Origin: Rhizobium sp. Q54
Lineage (GTDB): Bacteria; Pseudomonadota; Alphaproteobacteria; Rhizobiales; Xanthobacteraceae
Direction of reading: 5' to 3'
Assembly: GCA_945861265.1 (NCBI GenBank)
Contig: CAMAUC010000013.1
Location: 1 to 64,000 of the forward strand
DNA: 64,000 nt
Under the pieces are notes generated by a model. That model searched no databases. It was not told the DNA's origin and saw only the letters and a program-made list of their open reading frames with translations. Of the stretch, positions 54,185-62,034 are shown piece by piece. The translations under genes were made by a program, and so were the position numbers. Position 1 is the first letter of the stretch; the number at the start of each line of letters is the position of its first letter.

Positions 54185-55525
54185 TCAGATCAAAGCAGTG
54201 ACCGGCGTTTCGACAAAATCCTTGAACGCCGCCAGCAGTTCCGCGCCGAGCGCGCCGTCGACGACGCGATGGTCGCAGGACAGTGTGGCGGTCATGACGC
54301 TGACGAATTTGACGCTGCCATCTTCAGCTTCGACTGGGGCGCGGCGGGAGGCGCCGACCGCGAGGATGGTCGCATGCGGCGGATTGATGATGGCGGAGAA
54401 TTCGCGCACGCCATACATGCCGAGATTGGAAATGGCGCTGGCGCCGCCCTGATACTCGCTGGCCTTCAGTTTTTTGGCGCGCGCGCGTTCGGCCAGATCG
54501 CGAATTTCGGCGGAGATCGCAGTGAGCGATTTTTGTTCAGCATTGCGGATCACCGGCGTGATCAACCCGCCGTCGAGCGCCACGGCGACGCCAATGTCGG
54601 AATGCGTGAAACGCAAAATGCGGTCGCCGGCCCATACGGCATTCGCCGCCGGGATGCGCTGCAACGCCGCCGCCCAGGCCTTGATGATGAAGTCGTTCAA
54701 CGAAAGTTTGAACGCCGCGTTGCCGTCTTTATCTTTGGGCGCGGCCTTGTTGGCTTCCTCGCGCATCGCCATCAGCCGGCCGATCTCGATGTCGGCGGTC
54801 AGGTAGAAATGCGGAATGGTCTGCTTGGCCTCGACCAAGCGCTTGGCAATCGTCGCGCGCATGCCATCGAGCGGCACTTCGACATGATCGACGCCTTCAT
54901 AAAGCGCCTTGACCTGCGCGAAGCTGGCGCCGGTCGCCATTCCACCACCGCCGGAAGCGGGCTGCGCCTTCTCGACGTCGCCGGCGACGATGCGGCCATG
55001 CGGACCCGAGCCGGACAGGCGCGAGACGTCGATGCCGCGTTCCGACGCCAGACGGCGCGCCAGCGGCGTGATGAAGCCGCCGGAGGCGAGTTTGGCGGGA
55101 CCGTAATTGCGCTCCGCCGTGCGCACTTCGCGGTCCAGCGTCATGTTGGGATAGGCGAAGTCGCGGGTGGAAGTCGACGATGGTGCGTTCGGGGACGCTG
55201 GCGGCACGTAAGCCGCCGGCGACATTGCGGGCGCGGCTTGCGCCGCCGCTGGCGCAACGGGCTTGGCAGCAGGTGCCGGCGCGGCCGCGCCGCCTTCACC
55301 GGCGATCACGGCCACCACCGCGCCGACCTTGGCGACCTCGCCAATCTGGAAATTGATGTCCGTGAGTGTGCCGCCGAACGTGGCCGGCACCTCCATCGAA
55401 GTCTTATCGGTTTCGATCTCAAACAGGTTGTCGCCCGGCTTGATGGTGTCACCCGCCTTCACGAACCACTTGACGATTTTCCCCTCGGCGACGGTCTCGC
55501 CCAGTTGCGGCATCAGGACGTCCAT
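54185..55525 (-). CDS. Dihydrolipoamide acyltransferase (E2) of a 2-oxo-acid dehydrogenase
   Basis: The 446-residue protein has an N-terminal lipoyl domain with the lipoyl lysine in FEIETDKTSMEVPA (about residue 40), an Ala/Pro linker, a peripheral-subunit-binding domain (FITPLARRLASERGIDVSRL, GPHGRIVAGDVEK), and a catalytic domain with the DHRVVDG motif and SNLGMYGV. ggag 9 nt before the ATG at 55525 is favoured over a GTG two codons up. It carries acyl groups from E1 to CoA. Partners E1 alpha and E1 beta are upstream, with gabD between; no E3 gene is here. Confidence 0.92.
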   Translation of the reverse strand: MDVLMPQLGETVAEGKIVKWFVKAGDTIKPGDNLFEIETDKTSMEVPATFGGTLTDINFQIGEVAKVGAVVAVIAGEGGAAAPAPAAKPVAPAAAQAAPAMSPAAYVPPASPNAPSSTSTRDFAYPNMTLDREVRTAERNYGPAKLASGGFITPLARRLASERGIDVSRLSGSGPHGRIVAGDVEKAQPASGGGGMATGASFAQVKALYEGVDHVEVPLDGMRATIAKRLVEAKQTIPHFYLTADIEIGRLMAMREEANKAAPKDKDGNAAFKLSLNDFIIKAWAAALQRIPAANAVWAGDRILRFTHSDIGVAVALDGGLITPVIRNAEQKSLTAISAEIRDLAERARAKKLKASEYQGGASAISNLGMYGVREFSAIINPPHATILAVGASRRAPVEAEDGSVKFVSVMTATLSCDHRVVDGALGAELLAAFKDFVETPVTALI

Positions 55526-55564
55526 TAACACTCGCTCCTAATTCGTCTTGTCGTAACGCCGCGC

Positions 55565-57016
55565 CTACCAATTCGTCGAGACGTATTGCATCTCGAGAAA
55601 TTCCTTCATGCCTTCCTGGCCGCCTTCACGGCCGAGGCCGGACTGTTTGGTGCCGCCGAACGGCGCCGCCGGGTCCGACACAAGACCGCGGTTGAGCCCG
55701 ATCATGCCGAAGTCGAGCTTCTCGGACACGCGCAGGCCGCGCGACATGTCCTTGGTGTAGAGATAGGCAACGAGGCCGTATTCAGTATCGTTGGCGCGCT
55801 TGATGACTTCGTCCTCGGCCTTGAAAGACTGGATCGACGCGACCGGCCCGAAGATTTCCTCGCGCAGCATCTTCGCGTTGTCCGGAACATTGGTGATGAC
55901 GGTGGCCGGATAGAAAAAGCCGACGCCGCCCGGCGCCTTGCCGCCGGTCAGTACCTTGGCGCCTTTCGCCACGGCGTCATCGACCAGCTCAATGACCTTG
56001 TCGCGGCCTTCGGCATTGACCAACGGACCGACCGCAACACCGTCGTCGAGGCCGTTGCCGACCTTCAACGCCGCCATCTTGTCGGTGAGTTTTTTGGCGA
56101 ATTCGTCATGCACCTTCTCGTGCACGTAGAATCGATTGGCGGCGGTGCAGGCCTCGCCCATATTGCGCATCTTGGCGATCATGGCGCCGTCGATAGCCGC
56201 GTCGATGTCGGCATCTTCGAACACGATGAAGGGCGCATTGCCGCCCAGTTCCATCGCCGGCTTGACGATGTTGTCGGCGGCTTCATGCAGCAGTTTGCGG
56301 CCGACTTCGGTCGAACCGGTGAAGGAGACGACGCGCACGCGCATGTCATGCAACATCGCCGAGACGACCTTGCCGGACGAACGCGACGGGATGACATTGA
56401 CGACGCCGGGCGGCACGCCGGCTTCCTCGAGGGCCTGCATCAGCGCCAGCATGGTCAGCGGCGTATCGGAGGCGGGCTTCAAGACGACCGGGCAACCGGC
56501 GGCGAGCGCCGGGCCGATCTTGCGGGTCGCCATCGCGGCCGGGAAATTCCACGGCGTCACCAGGACGGCGATGCCAGCCGGCTTCTGCTGCGCGACGATG
56601 CGCGCGCCCGAGGCCGGCGCCATCGACACCTGGCCGACATTGCGCACGGCTTCTTCGGCGTACCAGCGGAAGAATTCGGCGGCATAGGCTATCTCGCCAC
56701 GCGAGTCGGACAGCGATTTGCCGTTTTCCAGCGTGATGATTTTGGCAAAACGCTCGGCATCGCGCATGATGATGTCGAAAGCCTTGCGCAGAATTTCACC
56801 ACGCTCGCGCGGCTTCTTCGCGGCCCAGCCCGGGAACGCCGCATCGGCGGCATCAATCGCCGCCTTGGCGTCCTCGACCGTGGCGCTGGCCACCGAGGCG
56901 ATGGTCTTCTCGGTCGCGGGATCGATCACGTCGAAGCGGCCGCCGTCGGAGGCCTTTTTCCATTGGCCGCCGATCCACAGGTCGGTCGGCACGTTGGCGA
57001 GAAGATTGTCGTACAT
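55565..57016 (-). CDS. gabD: NAD(P)-dependent succinate-semialdehyde dehydrogenase-like ALDH
   Basis: The 483-residue aldehyde dehydrogenase starts at the ATG at 57016 with aggag 7 nt upstream; the frame is open further up, but only as antisense over the E1 beta gene. Motifs are VTPWNFPAAMATRKIGPALA (N-terminal), FTGSTEVGRKL (NAD), MELGGNAPFIVFEDADIDAA (catalytic Glu), GEACTAANRFYVHE (catalytic Cys) and LREEIFGPVA. The length and these motifs fit GabD. It sits between E1 beta and E2 of a 2-oxo-acid dehydrogenase, which is unusual, and may handle the aldehyde formed upstream or downstream. Confidence 0.88.
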   Translation of the reverse strand: MYDNLLANVPTDLWIGGQWKKASDGGRFDVIDPATEKTIASVASATVEDAKAAIDAADAAFPGWAAKKPRERGEILRKAFDIIMRDAERFAKIITLENGKSLSDSRGEIAYAAEFFRWYAEEAVRNVGQVSMAPASGARIVAQQKPAGIAVLVTPWNFPAAMATRKIGPALAAGCPVVLKPASDTPLTMLALMQALEEAGVPPGVVNVIPSRSSGKVVSAMLHDMRVRVVSFTGSTEVGRKLLHEAADNIVKPAMELGGNAPFIVFEDADIDAAIDGAMIAKMRNMGEACTAANRFYVHEKVHDEFAKKLTDKMAALKVGNGLDDGVAVGPLVNAEGRDKVIELVDDAVAKGAKVLTGGKAPGGVGFFYPATVITNVPDNAKMLREEIFGPVASIQSFKAEDEVIKRANDTEYGLVAYLYTKDMSRGLRVSEKLDFGMIGLNRGLVSDPAAPFGGTKQSGLGREGGQEGMKEFLEMQYVSTNW

Positions 57017-57028
57017 ATCACTCTCCTT

Positions 57029-57123
57029 GTCATTCCGGGGCGCGCTGAAAGCGCGAACCCGGAATCCATATTTTATACCGCTCTGGATTCCGGGCTCGGC
57101 GCAACGCGCCGCCCCGGAATGAC
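57029..57123. repeat. Nested palindromic repeat inside the dehydrogenase operon
   Basis: The outer arms gtcattccgggg/ccccggaatgac (57029-57040 with 57112-57123) and inner cccggaatcca/tggattccggg (57058-57068 with 57084-57094) form a 95-bp repeat known to me from Bradyrhizobium-like genomes. It ends 13 bp from the gabD start codon, next to its Shine-Dalgarno, and 7 bp from the E1 beta stop. Confidence 0.75.
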
Positions 57124-57129
57124 CAGACT

Positions 57130-58110
57130 TTATGAGCCCAAACCACGCCGGATCGTTTCCATAATCCGTTGCGGCGTCGGCAGCACGACGTCTTCCATGA
57201 TGTCGGCGGCCGGCAGTGGAATATGCGGCGTGGTAATGCGGACCGGCGGACCGTCCAGATCGTAGAACCCCTCGTCGGCGACGATGGAGACGATCTCGGC
57301 GCCCCAGCCGCACAGTCGCGGATTTTCCTCGACCGTGAACAGCCGGTGCGTCTTCGCCACCGAACCGAGAATGGTCTTGGTGTCGAGCGGCACCAGCGAA
57401 CGCACGTCGATGACTTCGCAGTCGATGCCGTGGTCGATGCGCAGGCGCTCGGCGGCTTCCAGCGCACGCGGCACCATCAGCGCAAGCGCGACGATGGTGC
57501 AATCCTTGCCCGGGCGCAGAATCTTGGCAGTGCCCAAGGTGTCGAGGATTTCGCCGTCGGGCACTTCGCCCTTGGAATTGTACAGCGACTTGTGCTCGAA
57601 AAAGATCACCGGGTCCGGATCGCGGACCGCGGCCGCCATCAGCCCGACCACATCGATCGGCGAAGACGGCGCCACAACCTTGAGGCCGGGGATCATCATG
57701 CACCAGTTCTCGACGCTCTGGGAGTGCTGCGCGCCGAAGCGCGAGCCGGCGCCGTTGGCGGTGCGCACGACCAGCGGGCATTTGGTCTGCCCATTCGACA
57801 TATAGCGCGCCTTGGGAAATTCATTGGCGATGTAGTCAAAACAAACCGCGATGAAATCCGAAAACATGATTTCGGCGATCGGCTTCAGGCCGGTCATCGC
57901 CGCGCCCATCGCCGCACCAAGAATGGCCTGCTCGGAGATCGGCGTGTCGCGCACGCGTACCCCGCCGAACTGCTCGTAAAGTCCGACCGTCGCCTTGAAG
58001 CAACCGCCGGGCTTGGCGACGTCTTCACCGAGGAACACGACGTCGGGATCGCGCGCCATTTCCTGCGCGATGCCGCGGGTCACCGCGTCGCGATAACTGA
58101 TTTCTGCCAT
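57130..58110 (-). CDS. 2-oxo-acid dehydrogenase E1 component, beta subunit
   Basis: The 326-residue protein begins AEISYRDAVTRGIAQEMARD with VVFLGEDVAKPGGCFKATVG (catalytic Glu), FADFI-type MFSDFIAVCFDYIANEF, and HSQSVENWCMMIPGLKVVAP. The C-terminal domain has CEVIDVRSLVPLDTKTILGS. It is the acoB/pdhB/bkdB type. Two residues separate its ATG from the E1 alpha stop, so they are coupled. Substrate (pyruvate, acetoin or branched 2-oxo acid) is not decided by sequence. Confidence 0.92.
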   Translation of the reverse strand: MAEISYRDAVTRGIAQEMARDPDVVFLGEDVAKPGGCFKATVGLYEQFGGVRVRDTPISEQAILGAAMGAAMTGLKPIAEIMFSDFIAVCFDYIANEFPKARYMSNGQTKCPLVVRTANGAGSRFGAQHSQSVENWCMMIPGLKVVAPSSPIDVVGLMAAAVRDPDPVIFFEHKSLYNSKGEVPDGEILDTLGTAKILRPGKDCTIVALALMVPRALEAAERLRIDHGIDCEVIDVRSLVPLDTKTILGSVAKTHRLFTVEENPRLCGWGAEIVSIVADEGFYDLDGPPVRITTPHIPLPAADIMEDVVLPTPQRIMETIRRGLGS

Positions 58111-58111
58111 T

Positions 58112-59146
58112 TTAGTTTCTCCACGCCCAGCCGCCATCGGCGTAGACATCGGTGGTGATGATATCGAGCGGCGGGCTCGGAGCCGCCTTGCAGGCTTCGG
58201 TCGCGTCATCGACTTCCTTGCGCACGGAAGCGTCGATCTCGGCGATCACTTCATCGGTTACGCCGAACTGCTTGAGACGCTCGCGGTAAAGCTTGACCGG
58301 ATCGTGCTTCTTCCACTCTTCCAGTTCGCCCTCGGGGCGATATTTGGCAGGGTCCGCGCGCGAATGGCCGGAGTGGCGATAGGTGAGGCACTCGATCAGC
58401 GACGGCCCCTCGCCTGCCCGCGCCCGCGCGAACGCCTTCTGCGCGGTGCGGTAGACAATGTCGGCATCGTTGCCGTCGATGAGGATGCGCTCCAGACCAT
58501 AGGCCGAGGCGCGATCCGCGGCCGGCTGCGGGATCGGGATGACGTCCTTGATCGGCGTGTATTCCATGTAGAGATTGTTTTCGCAGACGAACACGACTGG
58601 CAGCTTCCACACCGCGGCGAAGTTCAGCGCTTCGTGGAACGCGCCGATATTCGTCGTGCCGTCGCCGAAGAAACAGACCGATACATCCTTGTCGCCGCGA
58701 TATTGCGCGCGCCAGGCGGCGCCGCAGGCGATCGGCAGATGCGCGCCGATGATGGCGTAGGAACCCATCACGCCATGCTCTTCCGACGTCAGATGCATCG
58801 AGCCGCCCTTGCCGCGCATCAGGCCGTTGTCCTTCTGCATCAGCTCGCCGAGCACTTTCTCGACCGGGACGCCGCGCGCCAAAGTGTGCGCATGGCCGCG
58901 ATAGGTGCAGAACGACAGGTCGCCCTTGACCATGGCCTCGGCAAAGCCGGCGGCGATGGCTTCCTGACCGAGCGACAAATGGCTCGTGCCCTTCACCAGA
59001 TTTTGCAAGAATAGGTCAAAGGCGCGCTGCTCGGCGTCGCGCAGGCGCACCTGCGACCGGTACAGGGCCAGGCGCTTTTCTTCGCCGATGTCGTCGTTCA
59101 AACCGGAACCGGCAGGCCCCGGCGCCCGATCTTTTGCTGTCGACAT
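58112..59146 (-). CDS. 2-oxo-acid dehydrogenase E1 component, alpha subunit
   Basis: The 344-residue protein has the thiamine-diphosphate motif CFFGDGTTNIGAFHEALNFA...ENN, preceded by GSMHLTSEEHGVMGSYAIIG, and YRHSGHSRADPAKYR (phosphorylation-loop region). gagga before the ATG at 59146 gives the start. It forms a heterotetramer with the next gene product. Order on the minus strand is alpha, beta, gabD, E2, then a hydroxy-acid dehydrogenase and an Inh-like protein. The type is AcoA-like. Confidence 0.93.
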   Translation of the reverse strand: MSTAKDRAPGPAGSGLNDDIGEEKRLALYRSQVRLRDAEQRAFDLFLQNLVKGTSHLSLGQEAIAAGFAEAMVKGDLSFCTYRGHAHTLARGVPVEKVLGELMQKDNGLMRGKGGSMHLTSEEHGVMGSYAIIGAHLPIACGAAWRAQYRGDKDVSVCFFGDGTTNIGAFHEALNFAAVWKLPVVFVCENNLYMEYTPIKDVIPIPQPAADRASAYGLERILIDGNDADIVYRTAQKAFARARAGEGPSLIECLTYRHSGHSRADPAKYRPEGELEEWKKHDPVKLYRERLKQFGVTDEVIAEIDASVRKEVDDATEACKAAPSPPLDIITTDVYADGGWAWRN

Positions 59147-59351
59147 GAATGATCCTCGAAGGGTCGAAATCAAAGTGACGGATTGAGCACGATCCTAGTC
59201 CGAAACCGGTTCCTGTGGCGCAGGATTTGGCTCGGGATCATACGTTCGGGCAGGAACTTAGCGCCGATGAATGCAGGCCTGCAACTGCCGCGTATCGGTA
59301 TCAGCTATGATCCCGACAGTCGAATTCCCGTGTCCTTTCAGGATCATGAAA
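59147..59351. promoter_or_regulatory. Promoter gap of the dehydrogenase operon with palindromes
   Basis: This 205-bp gap follows the EamA gene on the minus strand and leads to the E1 alpha gene. It has a 12-bp palindrome TGCAGGCCTGCA (59272-59283) and a widely spaced 9-bp inverted repeat gggatcata/tatgatccc (59234-59242 with 59306-59314) that brackets it. These could be regulator sites. No terminator for the EamA gene is evident. Confidence 0.35.
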
Positions 59352-60260
59352 TTATTCCGGAATGACGCCGGCGCCGGTCACCGCCGTGCCGGTTTTACGC
59401 TCGCGGTTGAGAAGATAGAGGCCGGAAGCCACCACGATCAGCCCGCCCACCACGGTCCAATAGTGTGGGACGTCGCCAAACGTCAGGAAGCCCAAGGTCG
59501 AGGTCCACACCATCTGGGTATAGATGAACGGCGCCAGGGTCGACGCCGGCGCCAGCCGGTGGCCGCGGATCAGGAGATAATGGCCGAAACTGCCGAAGGC
59601 GCCGATCAGCACCATCAGCGCAATCACGAACAGGCTCGTCGGCGTGGTCCAGACAAATGCGACGATGGGCAGCATCGCCAGCGCACCGACAAGATTTGTA
59701 TAGAACAACGTCGTCTCGCTCGAATCGGTGCGCGCCAGGAAGCGGGTCGAGATCGAATAGAGCGAATAACAGACGGCGCTGCCGAGCGAGAGCAAGGCCG
59801 CGGGATGAATTCCGCCGAAGCCCGGGCGCGCCACCAGCAGCACGCCGAAGAAGCCGACGCCGATCGCGGTCCAGCGTCGCCAGCCAACCCACTCGCCCAA
59901 CAAGGGGCCGGACATGATCGCGACGATGAAGGGCGTGGCAAACAAGATCGACAACGCCTCGTCGAGCTGCAAATAGCGCAACGCAAAGAAGTTGAGCGCG
60001 GTCGACAGCAGCAGCAGCGCCGAACGGCCTATCTGCAGCCACGGCCGGCGCGTTACCATCATGCCCGGCGTATTAATTGGATTGAGAAAAACCAGCGCCA
60101 GCAAAAAGGCGCCGAAGTAGCGCGCCCACACCACCTGCAACGGGTCCATATAGCCGATCAGATACTTTCCCGTGGTATCGAGACAGGAAAAGGTCGCGAC
60201 CGCGCCGCACATCAGCGCGATGCCGGTCAGGCGTTGTCGGCGTAGGAGCGCTGGATCGGT
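59352..60260 (-). CDS. EamA (DMT superfamily) transporter, probable TTG start
   Basis: From a TTG at 60260 the protein is 302 residues with ten helices (two EamA repeats: ALMCGAVATFSCLDTTGKYL, RYFGAFLLALVFL, LLGEWVGWRRWTAIGVGFFGV, FLTFGDVPHYWTVVGGLIVV). The TTG overlaps the SDR stop as TTGA, which suggests translational coupling. The first ATG (60212) would cut the first helix. It probably exports a small metabolite. Confidence 0.8.
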   Translation of the reverse strand, partial: TDPALLRRQRLTGIALMCGAVATFSCLDTTGKYLIGYMDPLQVVWARYFGAFLLALVFLNPINTPGMMVTRRPWLQIGRSALLLLSTALNFFALRYLQLDEALSILFATPFIVAIMSGPLLGEWVGWRRWTAIGVGFFGVLLVARPGFGGIHPAALLSLGSAVCYSLYSISTRFLARTDSSETTLFYTNLVGALAMLPIVAFVWTTPTSLFVIALMVLIGAFGSFGHYLLIRGHRLAPASTLAPFIYTQMVWTSTLGFLTFGDVPHYWTVVGGLIVVASGLYLLNRERKTGTAVTGAGVIPE

Positions 60261-61015
60261 CAATAGGTGGCCCGCCCGCCGGAAATGTCGAAGGCCGCGC
60301 CTGTGGTGAACGAGCAATCGGCCGAGGCGCAGAACGCAGCGAGCGCCGCGATCTCATCGACCAGCACGAAACGTCCACGCGGAATTTTCGACAGCATGAA
60401 GTCGATATGCGTCTGCGTCATCTGATCGAAGATCGCGGTGCGCGCCGCCGCCGGCGTGATGCAGTTGACCGAGATGTCCTTGTTCGCGGTTTCCTTGGCC
60501 AGCGACTTGGTCAGCGAAATGACGCCGGCCTTCGAGGCAGAGTAAGCCGGCGCATTCGGGTTGCCTTCCTTGCCGGCGACCGAAGCGATGTTGACGACGC
60601 GCCCGTAATTCTGCGCGATCATGAGAGGGGCTATGGCTTTGCAGCAGTGGAACGGGCCATCGAGATTGATCGACATGACCCTGCGCCATTCCTCGACCGG
60701 GTATTCCCATGTCGTCGTATTCATTCCGGCGACGCCGGCATTGTTGACGAGAATATCGATACGGCCGAACAGCGTCGCGGTCTGGTCGCGCGCCTTTTCG
60801 ACCGAGGCATAATTGCTGACATCGACGGCGACGGCCTCGACGCGGCCGCGCTTGGTCAGTTCCGCCGCGGTCTTTTTCGCGAATTCCAGATCGCGGTCCC
60901 AGATCGCAACCGTGGCGCCGGAATCGAGGAAGCGCTCGACGATGGCGCGGCCGATGCCTTGCGCGCCGCCGGTGACGACGGCGAATTTGCCGTTCAAATC
61001 GATCTTGTTGGACAT
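60260..61015 (-). CDS. SDR-family oxidoreductase (FabG-like)
   Basis: The 251-residue enzyme has VVTGGAQGIGRAIVERF (cofactor), VDVSNYASVEKARDQTA, ILVNNAGVAGMNT, a Ser...YxxxK triad (VVNIASVAG, AYSASKAGVISLTKSLA) and ITPAAARTAIFDQM. It reduces or oxidises a carbonyl or alcohol with NAD(P). ggggga before the ATG at 61015 gives the start; the longer frame upstream is antisense to the TauE gene. It is divergent from the first TauE gene and coupled to the EamA gene behind it. Confidence 0.9.
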   Translation of the reverse strand: MSNKIDLNGKFAVVTGGAQGIGRAIVERFLDSGATVAIWDRDLEFAKKTAAELTKRGRVEAVAVDVSNYASVEKARDQTATLFGRIDILVNNAGVAGMNTTTWEYPVEEWRRVMSINLDGPFHCCKAIAPLMIAQNYGRVVNIASVAGKEGNPNAPAYSASKAGVISLTKSLAKETANKDISVNCITPAAARTAIFDQMTQTHIDFMLSKIPRGRFVLVDEIAALAAFCASADCSFTTGAAFDISGGRATY

Positions 61016-61052
61016 AGGCGCTCCCCCACGTTTGTTTTCGCTTTGGTGATGG

Positions 61053-61058
61053 TATAAT
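61053..61058 (+). promoter_or_regulatory. -10 element of the first TauE-like gene
   Basis: A perfect TATAAT lies 9 nt before the conserved leader (gcagggg). A clear -35 was not found; tttgtt at 61031-61036 (16-bp spacer) is possible. Transcription would start right at the conserved leader. Confidence 0.5.
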
Positions 61059-61065
61059 CCGATTG

Positions 61066-61165
61066 CAGGGGAAATAGCAGCCTCCCCTTGAGATGGCAGC
61101 CATCCATCCGAAGGTCGCATCCAAGCGCTGGTCACGTCTATCTTACGGGGCGACCTATGGATGGC
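61066..61165 (+). promoter_or_regulatory. Structured 5' leader, copy 1 (candidate translational switch)
   Basis: A hairpin agggga/tcccct (61067-61072 with 61083-61088) comes first. The segment gccatccat (61099-61107) can pair perfectly, 9 bp, with atggatggc (61157-61165), which covers the start codon. A competing hairpin, gatgg-cag-ccatc (61092-61096 with 61100-61104), would use the same ccatc and free the start. A further stem ggtcgc/gcgacc (61113-61118 with 61150-61155) is possible. The leader is nearly duplicated at 61949. Confidence 0.5.
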
Positions 61166-61897
61166 CTGACATTGGCGCTTTTCCTGTTTTCGGTGTTCTT
61201 TGGCGGCATTGTTTCGGGGCTGGCCGGATTCGCCATGGGCCTGGTGGTCTCCGGCATCTGGTTGCATATCCTCACCCCGGCTCAGACCGCGGCCCTCATC
61301 GTCGGCTACGGCCTTCTGGTTCAGACCTACAGCATCTGGAAACTGCGGCATGCGCTGAACTGGCGCACGGTAGCGCCATTCATCGCCGGCGGCGTCATCG
61401 GGGTTCCGCTCGGCGCCGCGCTGCTCACCTTCACCAACCCGGATTTCCTGCGCACCGGCGTCGGCGTCCTGCTCGTCGCCTACAGCGGCTTCTTCCTGTT
61501 GCGCCCGACCGTTCACACAATTCGAACCGACATCCGGGCCGATTTCGGCGTCGGCATCGTCAATGGCATTCTCGGCGGCATGACGGGGCTCGCCGGCCCG
61601 ATCATCACCATCTGGTGCCAGTTGCGCGGCTGGCGCAAGGACGAACAACGGGCGATTTTCCAGCCGGTGATCCTGGCCGCCTTCATTCTGACGGCGACCT
61701 CGTTGACCGTGAACGGCACGATCACCGTCGAATTGCTCAAGATCTATGCCATGGGCTTGCCGCTTCTCGCCGCCGGCGTCTGGGTGGGATTGAAGCTGTA
61801 CGGCCATCTCGACGAGATGGCCTTCCGCAAGGTCATTCTTTATCTGCTGCTTTTGTCGGGCATCGTTTTGATCGTGCCGATGTCGGTGTTTGGCTAA
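61157..61897 (+). CDS. TauE/SafE-family permease, copy 1
   Basis: The 246-residue membrane protein has about eight helices and the TauE signature repeats: FFGGIVSGLAGFAMGLVVSG near the N-terminus and GIVNGILGGMTGLAGPIITI in the second half. Such proteins are thought to export sulfite, sulfonates or related anions across the inner membrane. It begins MDGLTLALF, a start shared with copy 2 and preceded in both by cgacct. The two proteins are the same length and clearly homologous. No sulfur genes are adjacent; the ligand is unknown. Confidence 0.85.
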   Translation: MDGLTLALFLFSVFFGGIVSGLAGFAMGLVVSGIWLHILTPAQTAALIVGYGLLVQTYSIWKLRHALNWRTVAPFIAGGVIGVPLGAALLTFTNPDFLRTGVGVLLVAYSGFFLLRPTVHTIRTDIRADFGVGIVNGILGGMTGLAGPIITIWCQLRGWRKDEQRAIFQPVILAAFILTATSLTVNGTITVELLKIYAMGLPLLAAGVWVGLKLYGHLDEMAFRKVILYLLLLSGIVLIVPMSVFG

Positions 61898-61913
61898 TCC
61901 TTCATCGGCAATC

Positions 61914-61941
61914 TTGAGATGGCTGGCAATTCCGGTATAGT
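61914..61941 (+). promoter_or_regulatory. Candidate promoter of the second TauE-like gene
   Basis: TTGAGA (61914-61919), a 16-bp spacer and TATAGT (61936-61941) lie 8 nt before the second gcagggg leader. The -10 occupies the same position relative to the leader as TATAAT does in copy 1, although the sequence upstream has diverged. Confidence 0.5.
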
Positions 61942-61948
61942 CTTCATG

Positions 61949-62034
61949 CAGGGGATCCAAACAGCCTCCCCTCCAGATGGCCGTTATCCATCCAAGCGCT
62001 GGTCACTTCCGCGTTGGAGCGACCTATGGATGGC
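61949..62034 (+). promoter_or_regulatory. Structured 5' leader, copy 2 (candidate translational switch)
   Basis: A hairpin agggga/tcccct (61950-61955 with 61967-61972) is kept. The segment gttatccat (61983-61991) can pair with atggatggc (62026-62034) over 9 positions; two C-to-T changes relative to copy 1 turn G-C pairs into G-U pairs. The competing hairpin gatgg/ccatc (61976-61980 with 61988-61992) has a 7-nt loop. Shared strings include agcctcccct, agatggc and aagcgctggtcac. Confidence 0.5.

Noticed and set aside
57017-57781. Upstream extension of the succinate-semialdehyde dehydrogenase to 738 residues
   Set aside because: The extra part is a shadow frame of E1 beta and crosses a palindromic repeat; the family length is about 480.
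61016-61960. A long minus-strand extension of the SDR (566 residues)
   Set aside because: It runs antisense through the first TauE gene; the SDR has a normal start with a strong Shine-Dalgarno at 61015.
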